Assembly (NCBI GenBank): GCA_046596405.1
Contig: JBKJMN010000021.1
Coordinates: forward strand, 1 to 64,000
Direction of reading: 5' to 3'
DNA from: PALSA-1004 sp046596405
Lineage (GTDB): Bacteria > Pseudomonadota > Gammaproteobacteria > Burkholderiales > SG8-41
Length of the DNA: 64,000 bases
The notes beneath the pieces are model-generated. The model saw only the letters and a program-made list of their open reading frames with translations, did no database searches and was not told the origin of the DNA. Below, in pieces: positions 17,145-26,363 of the stretch (the first letter of the stretch is position 1; every line of letters begins with the position of its first letter). Made by a program: the position numbers and the translations under genes.

Positions 17145-18446
17145 ATGACAATCAAAAAGATCGGCAAATACGAAATCATTCGCGAATTGGGCAAAGGCGC
17201 GACCAGTATCGTCTACGAGGCCCTGGACCCTTTCGTGAATCGCCACGTCGCGATGAAAGTCGTGATGCAGGAGGCGTTGGGCGACAAGGAGCACGGCCGC
17301 CGTTACCGCAAGCTGTTTGTAACCGAGGCCTCGCTCGCGGGCAAGCTCTCGCACCCGCATATCGTGAGCATTTACGACGCCGTCGCCGACGACGAGGCGA
17401 GCTACATCGTGATGGAATATGTCGACGGCACGACCCTCGAGCAGTACTCGCGACCCGAGCATCTGCTGTCGATCAACAAAGTGATCGAGATCGTTTTTAA
17501 GTGCACCAAGGCGCTCGACTACGCGGCCAAGCATGGCGTCATCCACCGCGACATCAAGCCGGCCAACATTATGCTGTCCGGCGAGAACGACATCAAGATC
17601 ACCGACTTCGGCGCGGCGCAGACGACGGCGACCGAAACGACCCAGATCACGGGTATCGGCTCGCCGGCATACATGTCGCCGGAGCAGGTCAAGGAAATGG
17701 CGCTCACGCATCAGACGGATATTTTCTCGCTTGGCGTCGTGCTGTATCAGATGCTGACGGGCAAGCTGCCGTTCCAGGCCAATAACAATTACAGCATGAT
17801 TTATCAGATCATCAATGCAGAGGCCCCGGTGCCCAGTGTAATCCGGCCCGAAATTCCCCCCCAGCTCGACGCGATCGTGAAACGCGCGCTGCAGAAAAAC
17901 ACGACGGACCGCTATCAATCATGGGAAGAAATTTCGCACGAACTGGTCGCGGTGTTCGGCAATCTGCAGAAACCGGAAAAGAACATCCCGGACAGCGAAA
18001 AATTCAATGCGCTGCGCAAACTCATTTTTTTCAAGAATTTCGCCGATGTCGAATTGTGGGAGGTTTTGCGGGTGACGAGCTGGGGGAAGTTTGGGCCCGG
18101 CCAGGTGCTGATCAAGGAGGGCGATGTCGGCAAGTCGTTCTTTATACTCGCCGCGGGCGAAGTCAAGATCAGCAAGCAGAGCAAGCTTTTGAACGTGCTG
18201 CGCACCGGCGATTGCTTTGGCGAGATGGCCTACCTCGGCAAAAAGCAGTTCCAGCGCACCGCCAGCGTTATCTCGGCAACCGACATCACGGTGATCGAGA
18301 TCAAGGCCGAAGCGCTCACGCAGGCCTCCGAGTTGTGCCGCCACAACTTTAACGGTGCGTTTCTGGAAATCCTCGTCGACCGCCTGTCGATGGCCAATAC
18401 GCGACTGTCGCAGTTGCTCGCGGACAAGAACATCAGCGTTTTTTAA
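17145..18446 (+). CDS. Ser/Thr protein kinase with C-terminal cyclic-nucleotide-binding-type domain
   Basis: A 433-aa protein from ATG 17145. The Hanks-type kinase domain is complete: GKGATSIVYEA as P-loop, Lys38 in VAMKVV, catalytic Asp136 in HRDIKPANIM, DFG Asp154, and SPAYMSPEQ. Residues of about 290-420 form a cNMP-binding-type domain with FGEMAYL and QRTASV near the phosphate-binding cassette, so ligand binding could control the kinase. No membrane segment is visible, unlike PknB-type receptors. Targets are unknown. It is followed by tusA and a thioredoxin but no operon link is evident (120-bp gap). Confidence 0.9.
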   Translation: MTIKKIGKYEIIRELGKGATSIVYEALDPFVNRHVAMKVVMQEALGDKEHGRRYRKLFVTEASLAGKLSHPHIVSIYDAVADDEASYIVMEYVDGTTLEQYSRPEHLLSINKVIEIVFKCTKALDYAAKHGVIHRDIKPANIMLSGENDIKITDFGAAQTTATETTQITGIGSPAYMSPEQVKEMALTHQTDIFSLGVVLYQMLTGKLPFQANNNYSMIYQIINAEAPVPSVIRPEIPPQLDAIVKRALQKNTTDRYQSWEEISHELVAVFGNLQKPEKNIPDSEKFNALRKLIFFKNFADVELWEVLRVTSWGKFGPGQVLIKEGDVGKSFFILAAGEVKISKQSKLLNVLRTGDCFGEMAYLGKKQFQRTASVISATDITVIEIKAEALTQASELCRHNFNGAFLEILVDRLSMANTRLSQLLADKNISVF

Positions 18447-18565
18447 CGTCGTCCAACGCACCTTCGAGCGCGCCAAACGCACGCTGCGGTCCCGCGGCGC
18501 CTTGCCAGTATGGCACGGCCGCCGTATATTAAACTCCGACAAAAACATGCCAGCCTGGAGCGAGA

Positions 18566-18793
18566 ATGGAATTCGACAAGGAACTCGATGCGCGCGGACT
18601 GAATTGTCCGCTGCCCATATTGCGTACGAAAAAATCGCTCAACGACATGGTGTCCGGCCAGATTCTGCGCGTGGTCGCAACGGATCCGGGCGCGGTCAAG
18701 GATTTTCAGGCTTTTTCCAGACAAACCGGCCACGAGTTGCTGTCGGCGGAAACCGCCTCCAATGAGTTTGTCTTTTTCATGAAAAAGAAGTAG
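18566..18793 (+). CDS. TusA-family sulfur carrier
   Basis: A 75-aa protein with the CPxP signature (Cys14, CPLP) in LDARGLNCPLPILRTKK, and the typical VVATDPGAVKDFQAFSRQTGHEL region. TusA proteins carry sulfur as a persulfide on this Cys for tRNA thiolation, cofactor synthesis or, in sulfur oxidisers, for cytoplasmic sulfur oxidation. With the sox genes and a periplasmic thioredoxin close by, the latter is plausible. It is followed after 33 bp by the thioredoxin gene. Confidence 0.9.
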   Translation: MEFDKELDARGLNCPLPILRTKKSLNDMVSGQILRVVATDPGAVKDFQAFSRQTGHELLSAETASNEFVFFMKKK

Positions 18794-18826
18794 TGCCGCC
18801 CGCCTGCCTGCTCACCGGAATCACCC

Positions 18827-19360
18827 ATGCGCGGTGCCGCTAGAGTATTCTTCGTGGCCGCCGCGCTGCTGCTCGCCGCGCAGGGCGCGGAGTCCAAACC
18901 ACCCGACGCATGGCCGTTTGTCGAATACAACGAGGCCGTGCGTATCGCGAAACGCGCGCACAAGCCGATGTTCGTGTACTTTGGCTTTGCGGGGTGCCCA
19001 TACTGCGAGATCGCGAACAAAAACACGTTCTCGTTCGATGCACTGCGCCAACGTTATACCGAGCATTACGTGCTCGCGTATTTCGATATTCGCGGCAATC
19101 CGGCCGATGTCATGACGCTGCCCGACGGCGAAAAACTCACGCGCGCCGAGGCCATTAAGCGGTTGCGGTCCGCGCCCGTGCCGGCGTGGATGTTCGTGAG
19201 CCCGGACGGCAAGGAAGTTCTCATGCGGCGCGGCTCGCGCACGCCGGTGGACGCCTTCATGCAGTTCGATCAGTATGTTGCGGGCAACGGTTATCTGCGC
19301 GGATCGTTCGCGAGTTTTCTGGCGCAACGCGGCCTGCATGAGGCGAAGCCGCCGGAATAG
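18827..19360 (+). CDS. Periplasmic thioredoxin-fold protein (SoxW-like)
   Basis: A 177-aa protein with a signal peptide (RVFFVAAALLLAAQGAES) and a thioredoxin active site Cys57-Pro-Tyr-Cys60 in FGFAGCPYC, followed by a cis-Pro segment APVPAWMF. The sequence resembles SoxW and other periplasmic thiol reductants. A role in keeping SoxY reduced is inferred from this resemblance and from sox being 4.4 kb away; it is not in the sox unit itself. It lies between tusA and a lipoate-ligase-like gene. Confidence 0.8.
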   Translation: MRGAARVFFVAAALLLAAQGAESKPPDAWPFVEYNEAVRIAKRAHKPMFVYFGFAGCPYCEIANKNTFSFDALRQRYTEHYVLAYFDIRGNPADVMTLPDGEKLTRAEAIKRLRSAPVPAWMFVSPDGKEVLMRRGSRTPVDAFMQFDQYVAGNGYLRGSFASFLAQRGLHEAKPPE

Positions 19361-19427
19361 CAGGGCGTGCCGGCCGCGCGTACTATAGTACGCTTGCCGG
19401 CTTGCCGCGCTTGATGGGCTGAAGCCG

Positions 19428-20504
19428 ATGGCTGAAATGTGGCGTGTAATGGATACGGGCCTGCGCGGCGCGGCGCAGAACGTTGCGCTCGACCGCGCAT
19501 TGCTCGAAGCCCGCCACGCCGAGGAAATTCCAAGCACGCTGCGTTTTTACCGGTTTACGCCGGCCGTTCTGCTCGGCAGCCGCCAAAGCCCCGCGCATGA
19601 AGCCGACGTGGATTTCTGCCAAGCGGCCAATATTGCAATTCAGCGCCGCATCAGCGGTGGCGATGCCGTTTATTGCGACCGCGAACAGCTCGGCTGGGCG
19701 CTTTATTTGCATCGACGCGACGTCGGTTTCGCCGATATGCACGCGGTCGCGCGACGCATCGGCCATGCGGTCGCCGCCGCTCTTGGCGCGCTGGGCGCTG
19801 ATGCGCGTTATCGTGCGCCCCACGACATTGAAGTCGACGGCCGCCGGCTGGGTGCCGCGGGCGGCGTGCTCGAGGGCAACGCGGTGCTCTACCAAGGCCT
19901 ACTGCAAGTCAATCTGGACCTGGCCACTCTGCTGCAAGCGATGCGCACGCCCGCGCCGGTGTCACGCGAGCAGGCCGTCGCCGCGGCGCGTGAACGGATG
20001 ACCGATCTCAAGTCACTCCCGGGCGTAGATCCGGTGTCGTCGCGGCTCAGGGACCGGTTGATCGAGGCATTCGAAAGCGAGTTCGCGGCCGAATTCCACG
20101 ACACCGACCTGTCGCTCACCGAGGACACGCGCTACCAGCATGCGCTCGCGGAAATCGACACGCCGGACTGGATAAATCTGGTCGCGGCGCCGGCCGCGCA
20201 CGTGACGCTCGCCACCGGTACGTTGAAGAGCGGGGGCGGGATGCTCGATGCGCGCGTGTTATACGACGGCGCGCGACAACGCATCAAGCAGGTGTGGTTC
20301 GCCGTCGATAGCCGGATCGAACCCGCGCGCGGGCGCGCGGATCTCGAGGCGGTCTTGCGTGATACGGCGGTCGAGCGCCTGGAGCGCAACATTGGCGGAT
20401 TTTTTTCCGCGCATCCAGCCGCCCTGCCTGGACTGACGGCAGCGGATATTGTCCTTGTACTGCGGCGGGCGTTGAAATTGCCGCTGGTCGTGCCGAACTC
20501 CTGA
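19428..20504 (+). CDS. Divergent lipoate-ligase-like protein (biotin/lipoate A/B ligase family)
   Basis: A 358-aa protein with the LplA layout: VLLGSRQS, then RRISGGDAVYCD (residues 73-84), DIEVDGRR (133-140), and a C-terminal accessory domain (MTDLKSLPGV, LIEAFESEF). Key positions differ from active ligases: GGG is GGD, the His of VYHD is Cys, and the catalytic Lys of the GxKxxGxA segment is Arg (GRRLGAAGG). It may have another substrate, be an octanoyl transferase relative or be inactive. Some sulfur oxidisers use dedicated lipoate ligases for sHdr pathways, but no hdr genes are in view. Confidence 0.75.
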   Translation: MAEMWRVMDTGLRGAAQNVALDRALLEARHAEEIPSTLRFYRFTPAVLLGSRQSPAHEADVDFCQAANIAIQRRISGGDAVYCDREQLGWALYLHRRDVGFADMHAVARRIGHAVAAALGALGADARYRAPHDIEVDGRRLGAAGGVLEGNAVLYQGLLQVNLDLATLLQAMRTPAPVSREQAVAAARERMTDLKSLPGVDPVSSRLRDRLIEAFESEFAAEFHDTDLSLTEDTRYQHALAEIDTPDWINLVAAPAAHVTLATGTLKSGGGMLDARVLYDGARQRIKQVWFAVDSRIEPARGRADLEAVLRDTAVERLERNIGGFFSAHPAALPGLTAADIVLVLRRALKLPLVVPNS

Positions 20505-20532
20505 ACCGCACGATCTCCGCCCGCCGCGCGAG

Positions 20533-21132
20533 CTACGTCGCGGGAGTCACTAACTGGCGCGCCGCGGCGTACACGCGCCGCACGCCTCGCCATACTTTCG
20601 GCAGCAGCCAGACCGTCAATAGCGCCACTGCGCCGAGCATGAAAAGCAGGGCGACCGGGTGGGCGAACGCGAACCACACGACGCCCGCGACCAGCGTATC
20701 TTCGGCGAAGGAGGCCGCCCAGTTGCTGAACGGTTCCGGCGAAGTATTGATCAGCACGCGGCTGCCGGCCTTGGCGAAATGCGCGCCGGCAGCGAAGGTA
20801 CCGCCGAGCAGCGCGGCGGCGAGCGAGAGCGCCGCGCTTTGGTCGGCCACCGCGGCGGCCGCGAGCAATGCGCCGCCCGGTATGCGCACAAACGTCTGAA
20901 AGGTGTCCCAGATGCTGTCGAACCCCGGGATCTTGTCGGCGCCGAACTCGAACGCGAAGAGCGCGCCGGTCGTGAGCATCACCGCCGGATGCGTGAGCAC
21001 CGTCAGGTCCGGCGGCAGCGCGACCATTCCGGAATAGCCGAGCGCGCCGACGAAAAACAAGACGGCGTACAGTCTGAGGCCGCTCGCCCAGCCGAGGCCG
21101 GCCGCCAGTGCAATCGGCGTCACGAAGTCCAT
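20533..21132 (-). CDS. DUF4126 membrane protein
   Basis: A 199-aa protein with several hydrophobic segments (PIALAAGLGWASGLRLYAVL, VVWFAFAHPVALLFMLGAVA). The GLRLYAVLFFVGALG start and ADKIPGFDSIWDTFQTFVR are typical of DUF4126 proteins. Its function is unknown. It converges with the lipoate-ligase-like gene, and the next gene upstream is 93 bp away. Confidence 0.85.
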   Translation of the reverse strand: MDFVTPIALAAGLGWASGLRLYAVLFFVGALGYSGMVALPPDLTVLTHPAVMLTTGALFAFEFGADKIPGFDSIWDTFQTFVRIPGGALLAAAAVADQSAALSLAAALLGGTFAAGAHFAKAGSRVLINTSPEPFSNWAASFAEDTLVAGVVWFAFAHPVALLFMLGAVALLTVWLLPKVWRGVRRVYAAARQLVTPAT

Positions 21133-21225
21133 ATCATGCAGATTCGGTTACGTGTGCCTCAGTGTAACCGGCGCTACGGGAGCCTGCAATCGCGGCGCGC
21201 CAGTCGGTGGCGGCGGGGATTCGCG

Positions 21226-22473
21226 CTACGTCCCGGTCACACCGATGCGCGCGTAGATTTCGCGCATATGCGCGCGCAGGCGCGGCAGTTGGCGCCACAG
21301 CACCCCCGCGCCGACCACGCAACAGGCACCGCCGATGAACAACGTATGCCCGGCGCCAATTTTATGCGCAAGTGCGCCGGCCGCCAGGCTGCCGAGCGGA
21401 CTCATGCCGAGAAATGCCACCGTAAAAAAGCTCATTACGCGGCCGCGTTTTTCATCGGCGACGATGGTCTGTAAAATCATGCTGGTTCCCATGCCGACCA
21501 GGATGATGCCGAAGCCGGTCAGCATGATCGCGAACAGCGACAGCCACAGGAATTTCGATTCGCCGAACACCATCAGGCTCACGCCCGCGAGCAACGCGCC
21601 GAACACGATGTGACGAGCGAGCCCGCGCACGTCCTTGCGCGAGGCCAGATAAACGAGCCCGCTGGAGCCGCCCAAACCGGCGGCGCCGATCAGAAAGCCA
21701 AGCATGCGCGCATCGCCCTGAAAGACTTCGGCGGCGAAGATCGGCATCAGCGCCTGATACGGGGTCGCCATGAAGCTGAGCAGCGCAACGATCGGCAGCA
21801 ACAGCCTGATCGGCAGCAGACCTGCCGCATAGAGCACGCCATCCTTGAGCCCGCGCAGCACGGGCGCGCTCGCGGCCTTGGTCGCGCGCACGTCGATCTG
21901 CATCAGCACTACGATCACGATGACCGCGATTTTGCTCAGGCCGTTGGCGAGAAAGCAGAACGCTTCGCTCGATACTGCGATCAGCAGCCCGGCGATGCTG
22001 GGCCCTACCATGCGGCCGGCGTTCTGAACAAATCCGTTCATTGCAATTGCGCCGGGCAGATCGCTTCGCGAGGGCACGAGTTCGGAGACGAACGACTGGC
22101 GCACCGGCGTGTCGGTCGCCATCACGATGCCGAGCAGTACGGCCATGACGAGTATGTGCCACACCTGGATCAAGCCCGAATAGGTGAGCAGCGCGAGCGC
22201 CATTGCCTGCACGAGCGCGAGCGCCTGGGTCGCTATCAAGAGCTTGCGGCGGTCGAAGCGATCCGCCCACAAGCCGCCGAGCGGCGCGAATATGAGGATC
22301 GGAATCTGGCTTGCGAACGCGGTGACGCCCAACAGGAATGCCGAGCCAGTCAGACGGTACACGAGCCAGCTCATCGCGACCTGCTGCACCCACGTGCCGA
22401 GCAGCGACAGTGATTGACCGAAAAAATACAGCCGGAAATTTCGGTAGCGGAACGCGCGAAGCGCGTGGATCAT
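21226..22473 (-). CDS. MFS transporter (EntS-like exporter family)
   Basis: A 415-aa inner-membrane protein with about 11-12 hydrophobic helices. FRLYFFGQSLSLLGTWVQQVAMSWLVY and PLGGLWADRFDRRKLL are typical of this MFS group, which includes enterobactin exporter EntS and many drug or metabolite exporters. The substrate cannot be told. Its ATG overlaps the stop of valS by 4 bp, so it is translated from the valS transcript. Confidence 0.9.
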   Translation of the reverse strand: MIHALRAFRYRNFRLYFFGQSLSLLGTWVQQVAMSWLVYRLTGSAFLLGVTAFASQIPILIFAPLGGLWADRFDRRKLLIATQALALVQAMALALLTYSGLIQVWHILVMAVLLGIVMATDTPVRQSFVSELVPSRSDLPGAIAMNGFVQNAGRMVGPSIAGLLIAVSSEAFCFLANGLSKIAVIVIVVLMQIDVRATKAASAPVLRGLKDGVLYAAGLLPIRLLLPIVALLSFMATPYQALMPIFAAEVFQGDARMLGFLIGAAGLGGSSGLVYLASRKDVRGLARHIVFGALLAGVSLMVFGESKFLWLSLFAIMLTGFGIILVGMGTSMILQTIVADEKRGRVMSFFTVAFLGMSPLGSLAAGALAHKIGAGHTLFIGGACCVVGAGVLWRQLPRLRAHMREIYARIGVTGT

Positions 22474-25400
22474 CCGAGCCGTTCTAACTGGGCGCGCAGC
22501 CTGGCGACGGTGGTTTCGAACTGCACCAGGCGCTGGCGCTCCTGGTCGACGACCGCGGCCGGCGCGCGCGCGACGAAGTTGGCGTTGGCGAGCTTGCCCT
22601 CGGTTTTGACGATCTCGCCAGCTAGCCGCTCCATCTCCTTGCCGAGCCTCGCGCGCTCCGCGGCGACGTCGATTTCGATCTTGAGCATCAGCTTATAGTC
22701 ATCGACGATAGACACCGGCGCCTCCGCGAGCGGCAGTTCGTCGACGATCGTGATCTCCGACAACCGCGCGAGCGGCGCCAGGTACGGCGCCAGGGCGCCG
22801 AGCGTCGCGCGGTTACCCTGCGCGAGCAGCGGCACTTTTTGCTGCGGTCCCAGGTTCATTTCGCTGCGCAGCGTACGGCAGGCATTGGTCAGTTGTTTCA
22901 AAAGCGCGACATGCTGTTCGGCTGGCTCATCGATGCGCCCCGGGTCGGTCTCCGGATAGGGCTGGAGCATGACGGTCGCGCCGGTTTTTCCCGCCAGCGG
23001 CGCGACCCTCTGCCACAATTCTTCGGTGATGAACGGAATGATCGGATGCGCGAGCCGCAAGGTCGCTTCCAGCACGCGCACGAGCGTGCGGCGCGTGGCG
23101 CGCTGCTGCGCCTCGGTGCCGTCCGCGATTTGCACCTTGGCGAGCTCGACGTACCAGTCGCAATACTCTTCCCACACGAATTCATAGATCGCGCGCGCCG
23201 CGTTGTCGAACCTGTACTCGGCGAACCCTTTGGCGACTTCGGCTTCGGCACGCTGCAGCCGGCTTGCGATCCAGCGGTCAACGGGTGAGAATTCGAGCGC
23301 CAGCGCTTCATTCAGCCCGACGTCCTTGCCATCGCAGTTCATGAGCACGAAGCGCGTCGCATTCCACAGCTTGTTGCAGAAATTGCGGTAGCCGTCGCAG
23401 CGGCCGAGATCGAAATTAAGCGTGCGCGCGAAAGTCGCGAGCGACGCGAATGTAAACCGCAGCGCGTCGACGCCGAACGCGGGAATGCCGTCCGGATAAT
23501 TCTTGCGCAGGTATTTTTCGATTTTCGCCTTGTGCTCGGCACGCAGCAGGCCGACCGTCGACTTGGCCAGCAAGGCATCGAGCGTGATGCCGTCGATGAG
23601 ATCGAGCGGGTCGAGCGTGTTGCCTTTCGACTTCGACATCTTCTGGCCCTCGGCATCGCGCACGAGGGCGTTGATGTAGACGTGGCGGAACGGCACCTGC
23701 CCGGTGAAGTGCAGGGTCATCATGATCATGCGAGCGACCCAGAAGAAAATGATGTCAAAGCCAGTGACCAGCACGGACGACGGCAGAAAAGTCTCGAGGT
23801 CGCGGGCGGGTTGGCCAGCTGAGTCCGGCCAGCCGAGCGAGGTGAAAGGCACCAGCGCGGAGGAGAACCAGGTGTCGAGCACGTCGTCGTCGCGCCGCAA
23901 TGCGCCGGTATAGCCCTTGGCCGCGGCCTGCGCGCGCGCCTCGTCCGCGCTGCGCGCGACATAAATATTGCCGGCATCGTCATACCAGGCCGGAATCTGA
24001 TGGCCCCACCACAGCTGGCGCGAAATGCACCAGTCCTGGATGTTCTCCAGCCACTGGTTATAGGTCGTCGTCCAGTGCTCGGGGAAGAATTTGACGTCGC
24101 CGCGGGCCACCGCATCCAGCCCGTTTTTGGCGAGCCCGTCCATTTTCACGTACCACTGGTCGGTCAGCATCGGCTCGACGATGACGCCGGTGCGCCCCGA
24201 GCGCGGCACGCGCAGCTTGTATGGTTTTTCCGCGACCAGCAGGTCCTGCGCCGTCAAATCCGCCAGCACGCGCTGGCGTGCTTCGAAGCGATCGAGGCCG
24301 CGGTACGCTTCCGGTGCGTTGTCGTTAAGCGCGGCGGTCAGGGTTAGGATATTGATGGGCTCCAGCTTGTGGCGCTGGCCAATTTGATAGTCGTTGAAGT
24401 CGTGCGCAGGCGTGATCTTCACGCAGCCGGTGCCGAACTCGCGATCGACGTAGCTGTCGGCGATGACCGGTATGGTGCGTCCGGTCAGCGGCAGCTGGAC
24501 CTGCTTGCCGATCAGGTGCTGGTACCGCCAGTCGTCGGGATTGACGGCGACGGCAACGTCACCGAGCATCGTCTCCGGCCGCGTGGTCGCAACGACCAGC
24601 GAACCGCTGCCGTCGGCAAGCGGGTACTTGATCTCCCATATTTTGCCGTCTTCCTCTTCGGAGTCGACTTCCAGATCGGACACCGCGGTGCCGAGCTTGG
24701 GATCCCAGTTGACGAGGCGCTTGCCGCGGTATATCAGCCCTTCTTCGTGCAGCCGCACGAACACTTCGACGACGGCGCGCGACATCTTTTCGTCCATCGT
24801 AAAGTAACCGCTGCTCTTGCCTTCGGTGTCGGCATAGCCCCAGTTGGCGGAGGTGCCGAGCCGCCGCATCTGGCGCGTAATCGTCGAGCCCGATTCCTGC
24901 TTCCATTCCCACACGCGCTTGATGAAAGCTTCGCGGCCTAAGTCGTGGCGCGACTTGCCCTCGGCTTCGAGCTGGCGCTCGACGACGATCTGCGTCGCTA
25001 TGCCGGCGTGGTCGGTGCCCACCACCCAGTTGGTGTTGTGCCCGCGCATGCGATGGTAGCGAATCAGCGCGTCCATCAGCGTCTGCTGGAACGCATGCCC
25101 CATGTGCAAGGTGCCCGTTACATTCGGCGGCGGCAACTGTATGCAATACGGGGGCTGCGAAGTGTCGCCGGAGTGCGCGAAATAGCCGCGGCTCTCCCAT
25201 TCGGGATACCAGTGGTTTTCGATCGCATGCGGCTCGAAGCTCTTGGCGAGTTCCATCGGGGCGGGGGGCGGCGCGGAAAAGTCGCGCATTATAGCGGACG
25301 CTTCAGCGCTTTCCGGCGGTGGAACGGCGGGCGCGGGGGCCGGGCTATTCTCGGTCAAGCGCAATTGTTGCAACTGATTTTGCAGGGTTTCCTCGATCGA

Positions 25401-25835
25401 TGCGCGCACCATCGCGTTGATGTTCGATTTGAGCTCGGCGTTGATTTTGTGCAGCGCCTGGTCGAGCGCGCCCGCAACTTCGGGCATAAACCGGTTTTGC
25501 AGCGCGGCAGCGATTTGCTCATCCAGCCCTTGCTTCAATCTTTGATACACGCCGTGCTCGAGGTTTTGCGCTTGCACGCGCGAAATTATTTCACCGCGCT
25601 GCGCGGGCGGTTCGTGTTCCACCCGGGTTGCTGGCGCGTCGGTGGCTACGATATCCGTCAGTGTCGGGATGGCGGCGGCGTCGAGATCGCCGGCGATGGA
25701 TTCGACGAGCGTCGGAATCGCGCCGGAATCTGCCGCCGGCGTGCTGGCGGCGCGGTGCCGGTTGAGCAGCGCATCGGCGCGGCTCAAAACGTCGTCGGTC
25801 GCCGGATTATCGCTGCTGTCGCCCGAATTGCTCAT
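22470..25835 (-). CDS. valS: Valyl-tRNA synthetase with in-frame N-terminal extension
   Basis: The frame is open for 1121 codons. Residues from about 194 (MELAKSFEPHAIENHWYPEW) are a complete ValRS: PPPNVTGTLHMGHAF (HIGH motif), editing CP1 domain, KMSKSKGNTLDP, and a C-terminal coiled coil. The first 193 residues hold IPTLTDIV-type repeats and a coiled coil, resembling the DUF2486-type proteins that I recall lying between holC and valS in related bacteria. There is no stop between the parts and no ribosome site before the internal ATGs at residues 183 and 194. It may be a true fusion or have an unseen internal start at 25256. Confidence 0.93.
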   Translation of the reverse strand: MSNSGDSSDNPATDDVLSRADALLNRHRAASTPAADSGAIPTLVESIAGDLDAAAIPTLTDIVATDAPATRVEHEPPAQRGEIISRVQAQNLEHGVYQRLKQGLDEQIAAALQNRFMPEVAGALDQALHKINAELKSNINAMVRASIEETLQNQLQQLRLTENSPAPAPAVPPPESAEASAIMRDFSAPPPAPMELAKSFEPHAIENHWYPEWESRGYFAHSGDTSQPPYCIQLPPPNVTGTLHMGHAFQQTLMDALIRYHRMRGHNTNWVVGTDHAGIATQIVVERQLEAEGKSRHDLGREAFIKRVWEWKQESGSTITRQMRRLGTSANWGYADTEGKSSGYFTMDEKMSRAVVEVFVRLHEEGLIYRGKRLVNWDPKLGTAVSDLEVDSEEEDGKIWEIKYPLADGSGSLVVATTRPETMLGDVAVAVNPDDWRYQHLIGKQVQLPLTGRTIPVIADSYVDREFGTGCVKITPAHDFNDYQIGQRHKLEPINILTLTAALNDNAPEAYRGLDRFEARQRVLADLTAQDLLVAEKPYKLRVPRSGRTGVIVEPMLTDQWYVKMDGLAKNGLDAVARGDVKFFPEHWTTTYNQWLENIQDWCISRQLWWGHQIPAWYDDAGNIYVARSADEARAQAAAKGYTGALRRDDDVLDTWFSSALVPFTSLGWPDSAGQPARDLETFLPSSVLVTGFDIIFFWVARMIMMTLHFTGQVPFRHVYINALVRDAEGQKMSKSKGNTLDPLDLIDGITLDALLAKSTVGLLRAEHKAKIEKYLRKNYPDGIPAFGVDALRFTFASLATFARTLNFDLGRCDGYRNFCNKLWNATRFVLMNCDGKDVGLNEALALEFSPVDRWIASRLQRAEAEVAKGFAEYRFDNAARAIYEFVWEEYCDWYVELAKVQIADGTEAQQRATRRTLVRVLEATLRLAHPIIPFITEELWQRVAPLAGKTGATVMLQPYPETDPGRIDEPAEQHVALLKQLTNACRTLRSEMNLGPQQKVPLLAQGNRATLGALAPYLAPLARLSEITIVDELPLAEAPVSIVDDYKLMLKIEIDVAAERARLGKEMERLAGEIVKTEGKLANANFVARAPAAVVDQERQRLVQFETTVARLRAQLERLG

Positions 25836-25849
25836 ACGTTCACGCGCAG

Positions 25850-26278
25850 TTACTGCGCGCTCTTCGAAAGATCGTGACTCTGGATCGCGTAGCCGCGGTC
25901 GCGATAGAACTTGAAGCGCTCGCGCGCCCGGCCGCGGTCTTCCTCATCCAGGCTCACGATTTCGATCAGGCGCTGAAAACGGCTGAAAAACGGCGGCCAG
26001 TCGGCGCGCAGATTGATCAGCACGTCGTCGTGAGGGGGATTGGTCCCTTCATGGTCGATGATCACCGGCGTGACGGCCGCCAGCGGATCGCCGGCCGCGC
26101 AGTGCGGGATGAAACTGATCGGTGGCGAGGTCCACAGCAAGCGGCTGAACTTGAGCCCCGCGTCGGCATCCGCACAGAACGCCAGCACGCGCATGCCGCG
26201 CGCGCAGGCCTTGGCGCTCAACGAGCAGGCCGTCTGCAGCTTGTTTTCGACGTGAAAGTAAAAGTCGATCTGAGTCAT
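25850..26278 (-). CDS. holC: DNA polymerase III chi subunit
   Basis: A 142-aa protein starting MTQIDFYFHVENKLQTACSL; chi joins psi in the clamp-loader and contacts SSB. HDDVLINLRADWPPFFSRF near the end is typical of the family. ATG 26278 is preferred over the in-frame extension to 26314. It sits between pepA and valS, the common order in betaproteobacteria, and ends 14 bp before the valS frame. Confidence 0.92.
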   Translation of the reverse strand: MTQIDFYFHVENKLQTACSLSAKACARGMRVLAFCADADAGLKFSRLLWTSPPISFIPHCAAGDPLAAVTPVIIDHEGTNPPHDDVLINLRADWPPFFSRFQRLIEIVSLDEEDRGRARERFKFYRDRGYAIQSHDLSKSAQ

Positions 26279-26363
26279 ACCCAACCCCTGAAAGCACCAC
26301 GGCCAGGTCCGCATGGGAACAGCAAAGGCACAGGCGTTTGCCGTCCTTCTCGCGCTTTGCAGT

